From: Paraburkholderia azotifigens
Lineage (GTDB): Bacteria > Pseudomonadota > Gammaproteobacteria > Burkholderiales > Burkholderiaceae
NCBI RefSeq assembly: GCF_007995085.1
Contig: NZ_VOQS01000003.1
Span: 62,001 to 126,000 of the forward strand
Direction: 5' to 3'
DNA length: 64,000 nt
Shown here: positions 17,628-26,589 of the stretch, in pieces
Position numbering within the stretch: the first letter of the stretch is position 1
Layout of the letters: each line of letters starts with the position of its first letter
Notes under the pieces: generated by a model
Told to the model about the DNA's origin: nothing
Database searches by the model: none
The model's input: only the letters and a program-made list of their open reading frames with translations
Program-made: the position numbers and the translations under genes

Positions 17628-19874
17628 TTATGCGCTCATCAATTGATTGCCGACGGGCAACTGCCGCAGGCGCTTGCCCGTCGCCGCGTAGATCGCGTTG
17701 GCGACGGCGGGAATGGCAGCCGCCGTACCCGGCTCGCCGATGCCGCCCGGCGCCTCGCTGCTCTTGACGATATGCACGTCGATCGGCGGCGTCTCGTGGA
17801 TGCGCAATATCCGGTAGTCGGTGAAATTGGTCTGCTGCACGCGGCCGCGATCGATCGTGATCTCGCCGTACAGCGCCGCCGTGATCGCGAAGATGATGCC
17901 GCCCGAGATTTGCGCCTCGACGGTATTCGGATTGACGACCATGCCGCAATCGACGGCGCACACCACGCGCGTCACGCGCACCTCGCCCTGATCGACGGCG
18001 ACGTCGGCGACCATCGAAAAAAAGCTGCCGAACGCATGCATCACCGACACGCCGCGCCCCTGGCCCTTCGGCACCGCGTTGCCCCAGCCCGCCGCCTGCG
18101 TCGCAACGTTCAGCACGTTCAGCGCGCGCGGCGACTTGCCGAGCAGATCGCGCCGATACTTGACGGGATCGACCTTGGCCTGCACCGCGAGTTCGTCGAT
18201 GAAGCTCTCGACAACCCACGTGCCGCGCGTCGGCCCGACGCCGCGCCAGAATGCCGTCGGGATGTCGCGCGGCTCCTGACGCACGTAATCGATCAACTGG
18301 TTCGGCAGGTCGTACGGCAGATCGGCGGCCACTTCGACGGCATCGGGATCGACGCCGTTCTTGACGGCGGGCGGCGCGAACCGCGCGAGAATCGACGAGC
18401 CGACGATCCTGTGCTGCCACGCAACCGGCTTGCCGTTCGCGTCGAGCCCGGCGGAAATCCTGTCGTAATAGGCGGGGCGAAACATGTCGTGCTGGATGTC
18501 TTCCTCGCGCGTCCACACCACCTTCACGGGCGCGTTCAGCTGTTTGGCCACCTTCGTCGCCTGCGTGACCATGTCGAATTCGAGCCGCCGCCCAAAGCCG
18601 CCGCCGAGCAGGAAGTTGTGCACGATGATCTTGTCGGCGGGCAGACCCGTGACCTTCGCGCCTGCATCGCGCGCGCGCGTCGGCACCTGCGTGCCGACCC
18701 AGATCTCGCAGCTGTCGGGCTTCACATGCACGGTGCAGTTGATCGGCTCCATCGTCGCGTGCGCGAGGAACGGCTGCTGATACACGGCATCGATACGCGT
18801 CTTCGCCTGCGAAAACGCGTTGTTCACGTCGCCTTCCTTGCGCGCGACGGCACCATTGCCTTGCGACGCCTTCGCCAGATCGTCGAAGATCGTCTTCGTC
18901 GACACCGTTGCGCCCGCACCTTCGTTCCACGTGATCTTCAACGCCGCCGCACCGCGTTTCGCGGCCCACGTGTGATCGCCGATCACGGCCACGCCGTTGT
19001 CGAACTTCACGATCTGCCGCACGCCGGGAATCTTCTTCGCGGCCGTGTCATCGACGCTCGCAAGTGTCCCGCCGAACACCGGGCAATTGACGATGGCCGC
19101 ATAGACCATGTCGGGCAGACGCACATCGAGCCCGAAGATCGCGCTGCCATCCACCTTCTCCGGCGAATCGAGGCGCTTCGCCTGCGTGCCGATCAGCTTG
19201 AAGTCCTTCGGATCCTTGAGCGGCACGTTCTCGGGAACAGGCAGCTTCGCAGCCGCTTCGACGAGTTGTCCATACGCGATGCTGCGCTTCGTGCCGGCAT
19301 GAATCACCTGGCCGTTTTCCGCGTGGCACGACGCGGGTTCGACCTGCCACTGCTGTGCAGCCGCGTTGATCAGCAGCACGCGCGTGGTCGCGCCTGCGCG
19401 GCGCATCGGTTCCCACGCATAGCGGATCGACGTCGAGCCGCCCGTCAGCTGGCCGCCGAGCAGCGGATCCGTGAAGCGCTTTTCGTCGGGTGGCGCGTGA
19501 TCGACCGTCACGCTGTCGAGCGGGACTTCGAGTTCTTCCGCGATCAGCATCGGGATCGACGTGTACACGCCCTGCCCCATCTCGACCTTCGGGATGATCA
19601 GCGTGACCTTGCCTGCCGTGTCGATCTGCACGAACGCGTTGGGCGCGAACACGCCGTTCTGCGGCGTCTCCACGCCGTCCCCGCCGATCACCGTCTTGCG
19701 TACGTCGCCCTGGCTGCGCGCGGGAAAGCTGAAGCCGAGCATGAGCCCGCCGCCTGCTACCGCCGCGACGCTTGCACTGAACTTCAGAAATGTGCGGCGC
19801 GAGAGAGCGGCATGAGCGGGCTGACCGTCATCGCGCGGCTTGCCGTTTTGTGCATCGAGCAATCCTTGCGACAT
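17628..19874 (-). CDS. Molybdopterin-binding xanthine dehydrogenase-family subunit (IorB-like)
   Basis: This 748-residue large subunit binds the molybdenum cofactor of an aldehyde oxidase or isoquinoline 1-oxidoreductase-type hydroxylase. The N-terminus has a Tat signal (SRRTFLKFSASVAAVAGG), placing the enzyme in the periplasm. Characteristic blocks are VEMGQGVYTSIPMLIAEEL, LLGGGFGRRLEFD, FWRGVGPTRGTWVVESFIDE and GIGEPGTAAAIPAVANAIYAA; the last carries the presumed catalytic Glu. The iorA-like gene ends 1 bp upstream and the cytochrome gene follows. The substrate, an aldehyde or N-heterocycle, is unknown. Confidence 0.9.
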   Translation of the reverse strand: MSQGLLDAQNGKPRDDGQPAHAALSRRTFLKFSASVAAVAGGGLMLGFSFPARSQGDVRKTVIGGDGVETPQNGVFAPNAFVQIDTAGKVTLIIPKVEMGQGVYTSIPMLIAEELEVPLDSVTVDHAPPDEKRFTDPLLGGQLTGGSTSIRYAWEPMRRAGATTRVLLINAAAQQWQVEPASCHAENGQVIHAGTKRSIAYGQLVEAAAKLPVPENVPLKDPKDFKLIGTQAKRLDSPEKVDGSAIFGLDVRLPDMVYAAIVNCPVFGGTLASVDDTAAKKIPGVRQIVKFDNGVAVIGDHTWAAKRGAAALKITWNEGAGATVSTKTIFDDLAKASQGNGAVARKEGDVNNAFSQAKTRIDAVYQQPFLAHATMEPINCTVHVKPDSCEIWVGTQVPTRARDAGAKVTGLPADKIIVHNFLLGGGFGRRLEFDMVTQATKVAKQLNAPVKVVWTREEDIQHDMFRPAYYDRISAGLDANGKPVAWQHRIVGSSILARFAPPAVKNGVDPDAVEVAADLPYDLPNQLIDYVRQEPRDIPTAFWRGVGPTRGTWVVESFIDELAVQAKVDPVKYRRDLLGKSPRALNVLNVATQAAGWGNAVPKGQGRGVSVMHAFGSFFSMVADVAVDQGEVRVTRVVCAVDCGMVVNPNTVEAQISGGIIFAITAALYGEITIDRGRVQQTNFTDYRILRIHETPPIDVHIVKSSEAPGGIGEPGTAAAIPAVANAIYAATGKRLRQLPVGNQLMSA

Positions 19875-19875
19875 G

Positions 19876-20331
19876 TCACGCCTCCTTCGCCGCCTGCTTC
19901 ACGGCAGCGCGGATGCGGTTGTACGTGCCGCAGCGGCAGATGTTGCCCGCCATGGCTGCGTCGATGTCGGCGTCGCTCGGATTCGGGTTCTGCGACAGCA
20001 GCGACGCCGCCTGCATCACCTGACCGGACTGGCAGTAGCCGCATTGCACGACGTCGATGTGCCGCCACGCGGCCTGTACTTTCTTCCCGGCAGGCGTATC
20101 GCCGACAGCCTCGATCGTCGTGATCTTCTTGTCGCCGACGGCCGCGATGGGCAGCACGCAAGAGCGCACGGCGACACCGTCCAGATGCACGGTGCATGCG
20201 CCGCACTGCGCGATGCCGCAGCCGAACTTCGTTCCCGTGAGACCGACGATATCGCGCAGCACCCAGAGCACGGGCATGTCGGGCGGCGCGTCGACCGTGT
20301 GAGACTGACCGTTGATGTTCAGCGTTGTCAT
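19876..20331 (-). CDS. 2Fe-2S binding subunit of molybdenum hydroxylase (IorA-like)
   Basis: This 151-residue protein has the two [2Fe-2S] clusters of this family. The plant-ferredoxin-type site is in [18 protein letters not shown]. The C-terminal four-helix site is in [13 protein letters not shown] and [11 protein letters not shown]. It relays electrons from the molybdenum site to the cytochrome c. It has no signal peptide and probably crosses with the Tat-bearing large subunit by hitchhiking. It is the first gene of the operon. Confidence 0.92.
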   Translation of the reverse strand: MTTLNINGQSHTVDAPPDMPVLWVLRDIVGLTGTKFGCGIAQCGACTVHLDGVAVRSCVLPIAAVGDKKITTIEAVGDTPAGKKVQAAWRHIDVVQCGYCQSGQVMQAASLLSQNPNPSDADIDAAMAGNICRCGTYNRIRAAVKQAAKEA

Positions 20332-20673
20332 GAGCGATTCCGTAAGTGGAGTTTTTTATCCGCCGACGTCGAATAAAAGCCGGTCGACAACCGTTCTTTG
20401 TTAGACGTGACGCGCTAATCGTGCGAGCCCGACAAGTGCATACGCACCGCATGCACAGGTTGCGCATGCATCGGGAAATCGGTCAGCCGATTGTAGAGGC
20501 ACGTTAAAAAACGTGCGTGCGAAGTGTCGGAAGCGGGCCGGAAGCAGGCCGGAAGCGGGTCGGAAGCGGACCGGAAGCGGGGACGCCCATATGCGCGGAC
20601 GCACAGGCAGGAAGGCGGAACGGCAAAGGAAGAAGCAACGCGGCGACGCATTGCTTCTTCGAGGGCTAACGCA
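20332..20673. other. Intergenic region bcsC / iorA-like with 11-bp tandem repeat
   Basis: This 342-bp region follows bcsC and precedes the iorA-like gene on the same strand, so it should hold the promoter of the hydroxylase operon. The unit CCGGAAGCGGG is repeated five times in tandem at 20527-20581 with few changes. No clear terminator after bcsC and no further gene were recognised. Confidence 0.4.
20527..20581. repeat. 11-bp tandem repeat, five units
   Basis: The units are TCGGAAGCGGG, CCGGAAGCAGG, CCGGAAGCGGG, TCGGAAGCGGA and CCGGAAGCGGG, without spacers. The array lies about 200 bp upstream of the iorA-like start and 93 bp downstream of the bcsC stop. Confidence 0.88.
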
Positions 20674-23600
20674 CTACTCGTTCACGGGCAGATACTGCGA
20701 ACGCAGCGACGTAGGCGGGAAAATCGCGAGACCCGTCTGCTTCGTGAACGCGTAACGCACATACACCGCCGCGACGAACTCGCGGTATTCGTACGCGTTG
20801 CCGAACGACGCCGCGGCGCCCACGGCCAGTTGTGGCGCCAGTTGATATTCGCCGACGGCATCGATCGAATAGGACACGCCCGTCTTGCTCTGGCCGGGAT
20901 AGACAGCATTGGTGTCGGGCACGGGCTGTTTGGCGCTGGCGAAGCGCGAGGCGGCGCTGCTCTGCAAGCTCGGATCGAGTGGGAAATAAGGCGAATCGTC
21001 CTGCCGGTAATGCTGCACGCCAATCGATGCCTTCAGGTCGTAGGTGAACGGACCATTGCGCCCCGTCCATTCGATCGGCAGATTCAGGATCGCGTACTGC
21101 TGCGGACTGAAGTAGCCGCCCTGCCCGTACGTAAAGTACGAGAGGTTCCTGTTGTAGTGCATCAGCGTCGTGTTCACGCCGACCGTGAAGGTCTGGTCGG
21201 CGTCCTTGTACAGCCGCGTGTACACGCCGCCGCCGCCCTTGACCGAGTTGTTCGACGCGACGTGATGGCCGTCGTAGTAGTCCCACGCCGCATTCGCGTA
21301 CAGGCCGTTGGTGCCGTCGTCCCAGCCGACATCGGCGCGCAAGCCGTTCGACGTCACGCCGCCCCATTCGAGGTTCGCCAGCTGGTCCCGCGCGCCTGCA
21401 TAGGACAGCAGGCTGTCCGTCACGGCCCGGCGCCCCGCCGTCAGCCTGTAGGACACCTTGTCGGTCAACCCGCCCTTGTACTGCACGCCGCCGACGAGAT
21501 TCTGCTCGCGAAAGCCGAACGGCGTCGCGCCAACATCCGTTTTCAGGCCTCGATATTCATAACCGACGCCCACGCCGACACCCGTCGCCGTCTGCGAGCC
21601 GTATGGGTTGCTCGTCTGGTCGGTTTGCGCCGAGCCAAAGCGGGCGATCGTGTTCGAACTGTTGCTCGCCGTACCCGCATCGAGCGTGACGGGCGTGACC
21701 TCGACGCTCACGTGGCCATCGCCCGCACGAATGCGGCCTTGCAGCGGCGCTTCGATGTCGGTCAGATTCGACAGTCCGTTCTCGCCGTCGCGGTTACGAA
21801 ACTGGATGCCGCCGCTCACCGTGCTCGACTGCTCGCGGTTGATCTGCGCGAGTTCTTCTTCGACGGTCAAAGGCTGCTGCTGCGCCGGCTGCGGATATTG
21901 CCGGCTCTGTTCGTCCTGCAGTTGCGCGTTGCGCGTCGGATACGGCGCGGGCGGCTGCGGAACGTACGGTACGAGGCCGTAGCCCTGGTTCGTGTAGTTC
22001 TGCGGATACGGCTGTTGGGGATACGGCTGTTGCTGATACGGCTGTTGCTGATACGGCTGTTGCTGATACGGCTGTTGCTGATACGGCTGTTGCTGATACG
22101 GCTGCGGCTGATAACCCTGCTGCGGATATGCCTGCTGCGCATATGCGCGCTGCGGCTGCGGATACTGTTGCGGATAAGCCTGCTGCTGCGGATAAGGATA
22201 AGGATAAGCACCCTGCGCATAACCGCCTTGCTGCTGCGGATACGCGGCCGCGTTGTTAGTCGTCGTCTTCGCGTTCTTCGACGTGCGCTTCCTCGATGAC
22301 GGCTGCACGTTCATCTGCTGCTGCGTCGCCTGCGCCTGTGCGGCGGCCTGCGCCTGCGGCGACATCGGCCAGGGCGTGCTCACGTAGGCATCGTCCCGTT
22401 GTGCGTACGCCGGTTGCTGATACGGCTGCGCGGGCGCCTGCTGCGGATATGGCTGTGGATACTGGGGCCGATAAGACTGCGCATCACCCTGCGCCGGATA
22501 CGCCTGCCCTGGGGCAAGCCCGCCGCCCGACTGCGAAGACCCATATTGATCGGGGCCGTAGCCGTCCGCATCGGATGCCGTCTCGCGTTGACCCGATGCC
22601 GCTTGCGGCGCGAGCACGCCGAGCGAATTGATCTGCATGGCCGGTTGCATTGGCGGCTGCGGCGCGACGTAAGGCGCATAAGGCGCGGTTGCCGGCTGCG
22701 TCGGCGGAGTATAGGCAGGCATGGCTGGCATCGGATACGGTTGGGCGTTCTGCGCCGGGAAAGACACACTGTTCGAAGCATCCGCCGACGTCCGGTTAGC
22801 AAACGGGTTCGTGCCCGGCAGCGGAATCGGACCTCTCGAACGCAGCGGTACGTCCCAGCCGCTCGGCACGGGCTGTCCGTTCGCGCCCGCCGTCTGCGCG
22901 CCGGGACGCGCGAGCGGCGCGTTCTGCGCAATCAGCGCCCGCTGAAAGTACTGCGCGGCCAGACTGTTGCGCCCCTGCGCACGATACATGCGGCCCATCG
23001 CGGCGAGTCCGTCGGCATTGTTCGGCGCGATGCGCAACGCCTGCTTCAGCGTCGACTCGGCGAAATCGAACTTGCGGATCTGCGTCGCCGCGCCTGCCGC
23101 GTTCAGCAGCAGGCCAGGATCAGTCGGATTCTGCGCAAGCGCGAGGCGATACGTTGCCAGCGCGTTCGCGTTGTCGTTGTTCGCGGTGTACAGACGCGCG
23201 AGCGCCGCGAGAATGTCGGGATCGTTTGGCCGCGCGGCAAGCCACGGCGACAGCACGTCGAAGGCGCTTGCCAGATCGTTTGCCTGACGCAGCGCGTCCG
23301 TACGGCGCACGACGATCGCTACATTGATCTTCTCGAAGTCGCTGCGCTGCTGGCCCGCCAGTTGCATCGACGCAAGCCGCCGCATCACTTCGCCCAGTTC
23401 GGCGTCCTGCCCTGCGTTCAGCAGAATGCCAGCATCGGTGAGCAGCAGCCCCGCGTCGTTCGGCGCGCGCGCGACGGCGCTGCGCACCATCATCAACGCC
23501 CGCGCCGTGTCGCCCGTATTCACATACGCCGACGCAATCGCGCCGATCAGTTCCGCATTCGTGCCCGCGACCGGTTCCGCGTTCTGCAGCACGCCCCGTG

Positions 23601-25407
23601 CCTGCGCGACGCGCCCGCTCTTCGCGAGCGCCACGGCCTCGTCGCATTGCTGATGCACCCACAGCCGGTGCTGCAGCATCGCCATCTGGTCGGTGCGCTT
23701 ATTAGCGGGAATATGCTCGAGTTGCGACAGGCCGTAGCGCCAGTCCTGCATGTCCGCGGCAAGCAAGGCGCTCGCGTAGTACGCGTCGGGCATGTCCGGA
23801 TGCAGCGCGATCAGACCATCCATGATGCTCTTCGCATTCGCATACGCACCCTGCTTCGCGTAGATGCGCGCAAGGTCGAGGCGCAGCCACGGATCGTCGG
23901 GATTGCTCAGCAACGCGTCTTCGAACAGGCTGCGCGCATTGCCGAGATCGCCGCGCGCTTCGGCCGCGCGCGCCTGCGCCGCCTGTGCCTCGCCGCGCAG
24001 ACGATCCGCGCCGCCCACTTTCTTGCGCTGCTCGTCCGTCAACTGGTTCGCGAAGCTGAGCGCCTCGTCGCCGCGCCCTTGCGCGGCGAGCGCGCCAACC
24101 AGCCCGCGGATCGCATCGGGATTGTCGGCCTGACGGCGCAGCGCCATGCGGAACGCCGCTTCCGCTCCTCGCGGGTCGCCGCTTTGCATCAGCAGATCGC
24201 CGAGCGCGGTTTGCGCCGTCACGTCGCCGGGACTGACAGCGATCGCTTTTTCGAACGATGCCTTCGCCTGCGTCAGATTGCCGTTGCTCTGCTCGCCGAG
24301 GCCTTCGCTCGTGTACATCCAGTAGGTCGCGCTGTTGAGCGCCTCGCGCCAGCGCGCCGCGCCGCCCTGCTGCGACGCGCGCAGCAGATACTCGCGCGCC
24401 TGCGCGAACTGCTCCTGCTTGAGCAGCGCGACGCCCATGCCGCCGAGCGCATCGCCGTCGTTCGGCGCACTGGAGAGCACCGACGAGAAGCGCGCTTTCG
24501 CCGTCACGAGATCGCCGCGATCGAGCGCCGCAAAGCCTTCCGCGACGGTGCGTCCGCGCGCGTCGGCACCCGCGTTCTGCTGCGCGCGCTCGCTGGCGCG
24601 GCGGTCCTGTTCCGCGATCGAATCGGCGCGCGCCTTGACAGCGGCATCGTCGGGCGCGACGGTCAGATAGGCCTGAAACAGCGGCGCATCCGATGCGCGC
24701 ACGCCGAGCCACAGCAGCGCCTGACGCCACGCCGCTTTTGCCTGCGCGCCGACGACGGAATCCTTCGACAGCCGCGCCAGCTGCTCGATGCCCTCGCGCC
24801 GGTTTGCTTCGCGATAGGTCAGATGCTGCGCCCAGGCGAGCGCGAAGTGCGGATCGTCGCGATGCTCGCGCGCGAGCTGTTCGAGCCCGCGGCGTGCCTC
24901 TTCCCAGCCCTGCGGCGACGAACCGAGCGCCTGGTAATACTCGAGCGCGAGTTGCGGATTGTTCGGCGTCGGACCGAGCGCCTGCCGGTAAGCCTGTGCC
25001 GCCGACGCCTGCTGACCCGACTGCGCGAGCCGCCGCGCGTCGTTGACGGCCTGATCGGTCGGACTCGACTGGCCGAGACGGCGCGCGAGTTCATCGATGT
25101 TCGGATAGTTCGGCGCGGCCTGGCGCAGCCGCGCGAGGTATTGCTGCGCACCCGCGCCGTCCTTGCGGTCGGACATCACGATGCCCATCCCGTACAGCGC
25201 GTCGGGCTGCTTCGGATCGATGCGCAGCACCTTCAGCCACGCCTGCTCGGCGAGATCGCCACGCTTGTGAGACTGCCAGTACTTGCCCTGATCGATCAGG
25301 ACGCTCATGGGATCGTTCGGCTGCGCCTGCGCGAATGCCGACGCCGCCGCGCCCGCGCCGAGCGTGAGCGCGACGCCGATTACGAGCGCGCGTTGGCGGA
25401 TTGACAT
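20674..25407 (-). CDS. bcsC: Cellulose synthase operon protein C, outer-membrane exporter
   Basis: This 1577-residue protein exports the glucan across the periplasm and outer membrane. A signal peptide (residues 1 to about 25) is followed by a long TPR solenoid (about 30-850; e.g. LALAWAQHLTYREANRREG and GRNSLAAQYFQRAL). Then comes a Pro/Gln/Tyr/Ala-rich linker of about 300 residues and a C-terminal 16-strand barrel (about 1190-1577). E. coli BcsC is about 1157 residues; the excess is mostly the linker. ATG 25407 is preferred over TTG 25419 because of GGGAGA upstream. It overlaps bcsZ by 28 bp. Confidence 0.93.
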   Translation of the reverse strand: MSIRQRALVIGVALTLGAGAAASAFAQAQPNDPMSVLIDQGKYWQSHKRGDLAEQAWLKVLRIDPKQPDALYGMGIVMSDRKDGAGAQQYLARLRQAAPNYPNIDELARRLGQSSPTDQAVNDARRLAQSGQQASAAQAYRQALGPTPNNPQLALEYYQALGSSPQGWEEARRGLEQLAREHRDDPHFALAWAQHLTYREANRREGIEQLARLSKDSVVGAQAKAAWRQALLWLGVRASDAPLFQAYLTVAPDDAAVKARADSIAEQDRRASERAQQNAGADARGRTVAEGFAALDRGDLVTAKARFSSVLSSAPNDGDALGGMGVALLKQEQFAQAREYLLRASQQGGAARWREALNSATYWMYTSEGLGEQSNGNLTQAKASFEKAIAVSPGDVTAQTALGDLLMQSGDPRGAEAAFRMALRRQADNPDAIRGLVGALAAQGRGDEALSFANQLTDEQRKKVGGADRLRGEAQAAQARAAEARGDLGNARSLFEDALLSNPDDPWLRLDLARIYAKQGAYANAKSIMDGLIALHPDMPDAYYASALLAADMQDWRYGLSQLEHIPANKRTDQMAMLQHRLWVHQQCDEAVALAKSGRVAQARGVLQNAEPVAGTNAELIGAIASAYVNTGDTARALMMVRSAVARAPNDAGLLLTDAGILLNAGQDAELGEVMRRLASMQLAGQQRSDFEKINVAIVVRRTDALRQANDLASAFDVLSPWLAARPNDPDILAALARLYTANNDNANALATYRLALAQNPTDPGLLLNAAGAATQIRKFDFAESTLKQALRIAPNNADGLAAMGRMYRAQGRNSLAAQYFQRALIAQNAPLARPGAQTAGANGQPVPSGWDVPLRSRGPIPLPGTNPFANRTSADASNSVSFPAQNAQPYPMPAMPAYTPPTQPATAPYAPYVAPQPPMQPAMQINSLGVLAPQAASGQRETASDADGYGPDQYGSSQSGGGLAPGQAYPAQGDAQSYRPQYPQPYPQQAPAQPYQQPAYAQRDDAYVSTPWPMSPQAQAAAQAQATQQQMNVQPSSRKRTSKNAKTTTNNAAAYPQQQGGYAQGAYPYPYPQQQAYPQQYPQPQRAYAQQAYPQQGYQPQPYQQQPYQQQPYQQQPYQQQPYQQQPYPQQPYPQNYTNQGYGLVPYVPQPPAPYPTRNAQLQDEQSRQYPQPAQQQPLTVEEELAQINREQSSTVSGGIQFRNRDGENGLSNLTDIEAPLQGRIRAGDGHVSVEVTPVTLDAGTASNSSNTIARFGSAQTDQTSNPYGSQTATGVGVGVGYEYRGLKTDVGATPFGFREQNLVGGVQYKGGLTDKVSYRLTAGRRAVTDSLLSYAGARDQLANLEWGGVTSNGLRADVGWDDGTNGLYANAAWDYYDGHHVASNNSVKGGGGVYTRLYKDADQTFTVGVNTTLMHYNRNLSYFTYGQGGYFSPQQYAILNLPIEWTGRNGPFTYDLKASIGVQHYRQDDSPYFPLDPSLQSSAASRFASAKQPVPDTNAVYPGQSKTGVSYSIDAVGEYQLAPQLAVGAAASFGNAYEYREFVAAVYVRYAFTKQTGLAIFPPTSLRSQYLPVNE
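22003..22107. repeat. 15-bp coding tandem repeat in bcsC (QQPYQ units)
   Basis: The unit TACGGCTGTTGCTGA is repeated about seven times in frame and encodes QPYQQ-type pentapeptides at about residues 1100-1135 of BcsC. The central copies are identical, so recent expansion is likely and copy number may vary between strains. Related, less regular QAYPQQ and YPQP motifs surround it. Confidence 0.9.
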
Positions 25408-26588
25408 GTGTTCTCCCAACGCGGCACGAGACGGCCGTTTTCATCGAAGCGGTAGCGGCCGTCTGCGGACCCTGTACCGAAGAGCATCAACACCTCGTCG
25501 TAATAGACAGGCTGGTTTTGAGTGGATGGCGCGGCGCCTGGCGCGGGCGTCGCGAGCGAAGCCAGATGCGTTTGCGCGAGGCCTGCCGCGCGCGTGTCGC
25601 CGGACGCGCGGAAGTACGGCAGCAGCGCGCCCCAGAAGCCGATCGGACCTTCGCCCGTCGCATTGCCCGTGGTGGTCGCCACTTTCTCGGGCGGCACGCC
25701 TGTCTGCGCGATCCGGTCGCGCATGCCGTGCAGCGCGGCGAGCCAGGGCTTCGCAAGGGGATCGGCGGGTGCCGTGAGGCCCGCCCACAGATAGACGCGA
25801 ATCGCGTCGTAGCTGCCGACATCGCCCTTTTGCGGATCGACCACGAACTGGCCGTCGCGATACGCGGCCCAGTCCGGCGCGAAGCCGAGCGGCGCGGTCG
25901 TCTTAACGAGCTTGTACGCATTGTCCGCGACGCGCGACCACGGCCCGTTCGGCGACTGCGCGGCGAGCGCGCGGATCAGCGGCAACGGCAGATAGCTCGG
26001 ATTCAGTCGCGTCGTAGGGCCGTTGCGGAATCCTTGCGGACCGGGCAGCAGCATCGGACCGAGGCCAGGCAGATCGGCGACTTCCTGCTTCTCGATCTGC
26101 GTGACGAGCGCATACGCGAGCTTCGTGTAGGCGGGCTCATGCCACAGACGCCCTGCTTCGAACAGGTCATAGGCGATCCACACATCGGAATCGCCGGCCG
26201 AATTCGGGTCGATCACGCCATACGAGCCGTCCGGCTTCCTGCCCCATTGCCACGACGGCAGCTTCACGTCGTCGCCATCGAAACGCCCCGCCGACAGGTT
26301 CGAGCGCGTCCAGCGCAACAGGCGCTCGAAGGTCGCGCGGTCGTTGGCGACGAGCGCGAAGAACATGCCGTACGACTGGCCTTCGGACGTGGTCTGCTGC
26401 GTGGGCGTCGAGAAATCGACGACGCGTCCGTCCTGCTGCACGAAGCGCGAAACGAACGCACGATACGCGGGCCAGTCGTCGCAGGTCGCGGCCTGCGCAC
26501 GCTCCGTCATGCCCACGACGAAACCCGCGCACGCCAGCGCCGCCGCGAGCGGCACGCGCAATGAACGAAGAGAAAGCGCCGCCCGCAT
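25380..26588 (-). CDS. bcsZ: Endo-1,4-beta-glucanase, GH8
   Basis: This 402-residue periplasmic cellulase of glycoside hydrolase family 8 is required for efficient cellulose export. A signal peptide (to about residue 33, ending AQA) precedes the domain. Family blocks include TSEGQSYGMFFALVANDR with the catalytic Glu, RKPDGSYGVIDPNSAGDSDVWIA with the second acid, and DAIRVYLWAG. It starts 1 bp after the bcsB stop and overlaps bcsC, so the genes are probably translationally coupled. Confidence 0.93.
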   Translation of the reverse strand: MRAALSLRSLRVPLAAALACAGFVVGMTERAQAATCDDWPAYRAFVSRFVQQDGRVVDFSTPTQQTTSEGQSYGMFFALVANDRATFERLLRWTRSNLSAGRFDGDDVKLPSWQWGRKPDGSYGVIDPNSAGDSDVWIAYDLFEAGRLWHEPAYTKLAYALVTQIEKQEVADLPGLGPMLLPGPQGFRNGPTTRLNPSYLPLPLIRALAAQSPNGPWSRVADNAYKLVKTTAPLGFAPDWAAYRDGQFVVDPQKGDVGSYDAIRVYLWAGLTAPADPLAKPWLAALHGMRDRIAQTGVPPEKVATTTGNATGEGPIGFWGALLPYFRASGDTRAAGLAQTHLASLATPAPGAAPSTQNQPVYYDEVLMLFGTGSADGRYRFDENGRLVPRWENTCQSANARS

Positions 26589-26589
26589 G

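Noticed and set aside
17466..20123. An 885-codon open frame on the plus strand
   Set aside because: It runs antisense to the well-supported cytochrome, molybdopterin-subunit and 2Fe-2S genes, and its His/Arg-rich product has no recognisable domain.
22003..22107. CRISPR-like array
   Set aside because: The 15-bp units have no spacers, are in frame and encode QPYQQ repeats of BcsC.
22399..25404. A 1001-codon open frame on the plus strand
   Set aside because: It is antisense to bcsC, which has clear TPR and signal features. The plus product is Arg-rich with no domain, as expected for a GC-rich shadow frame.
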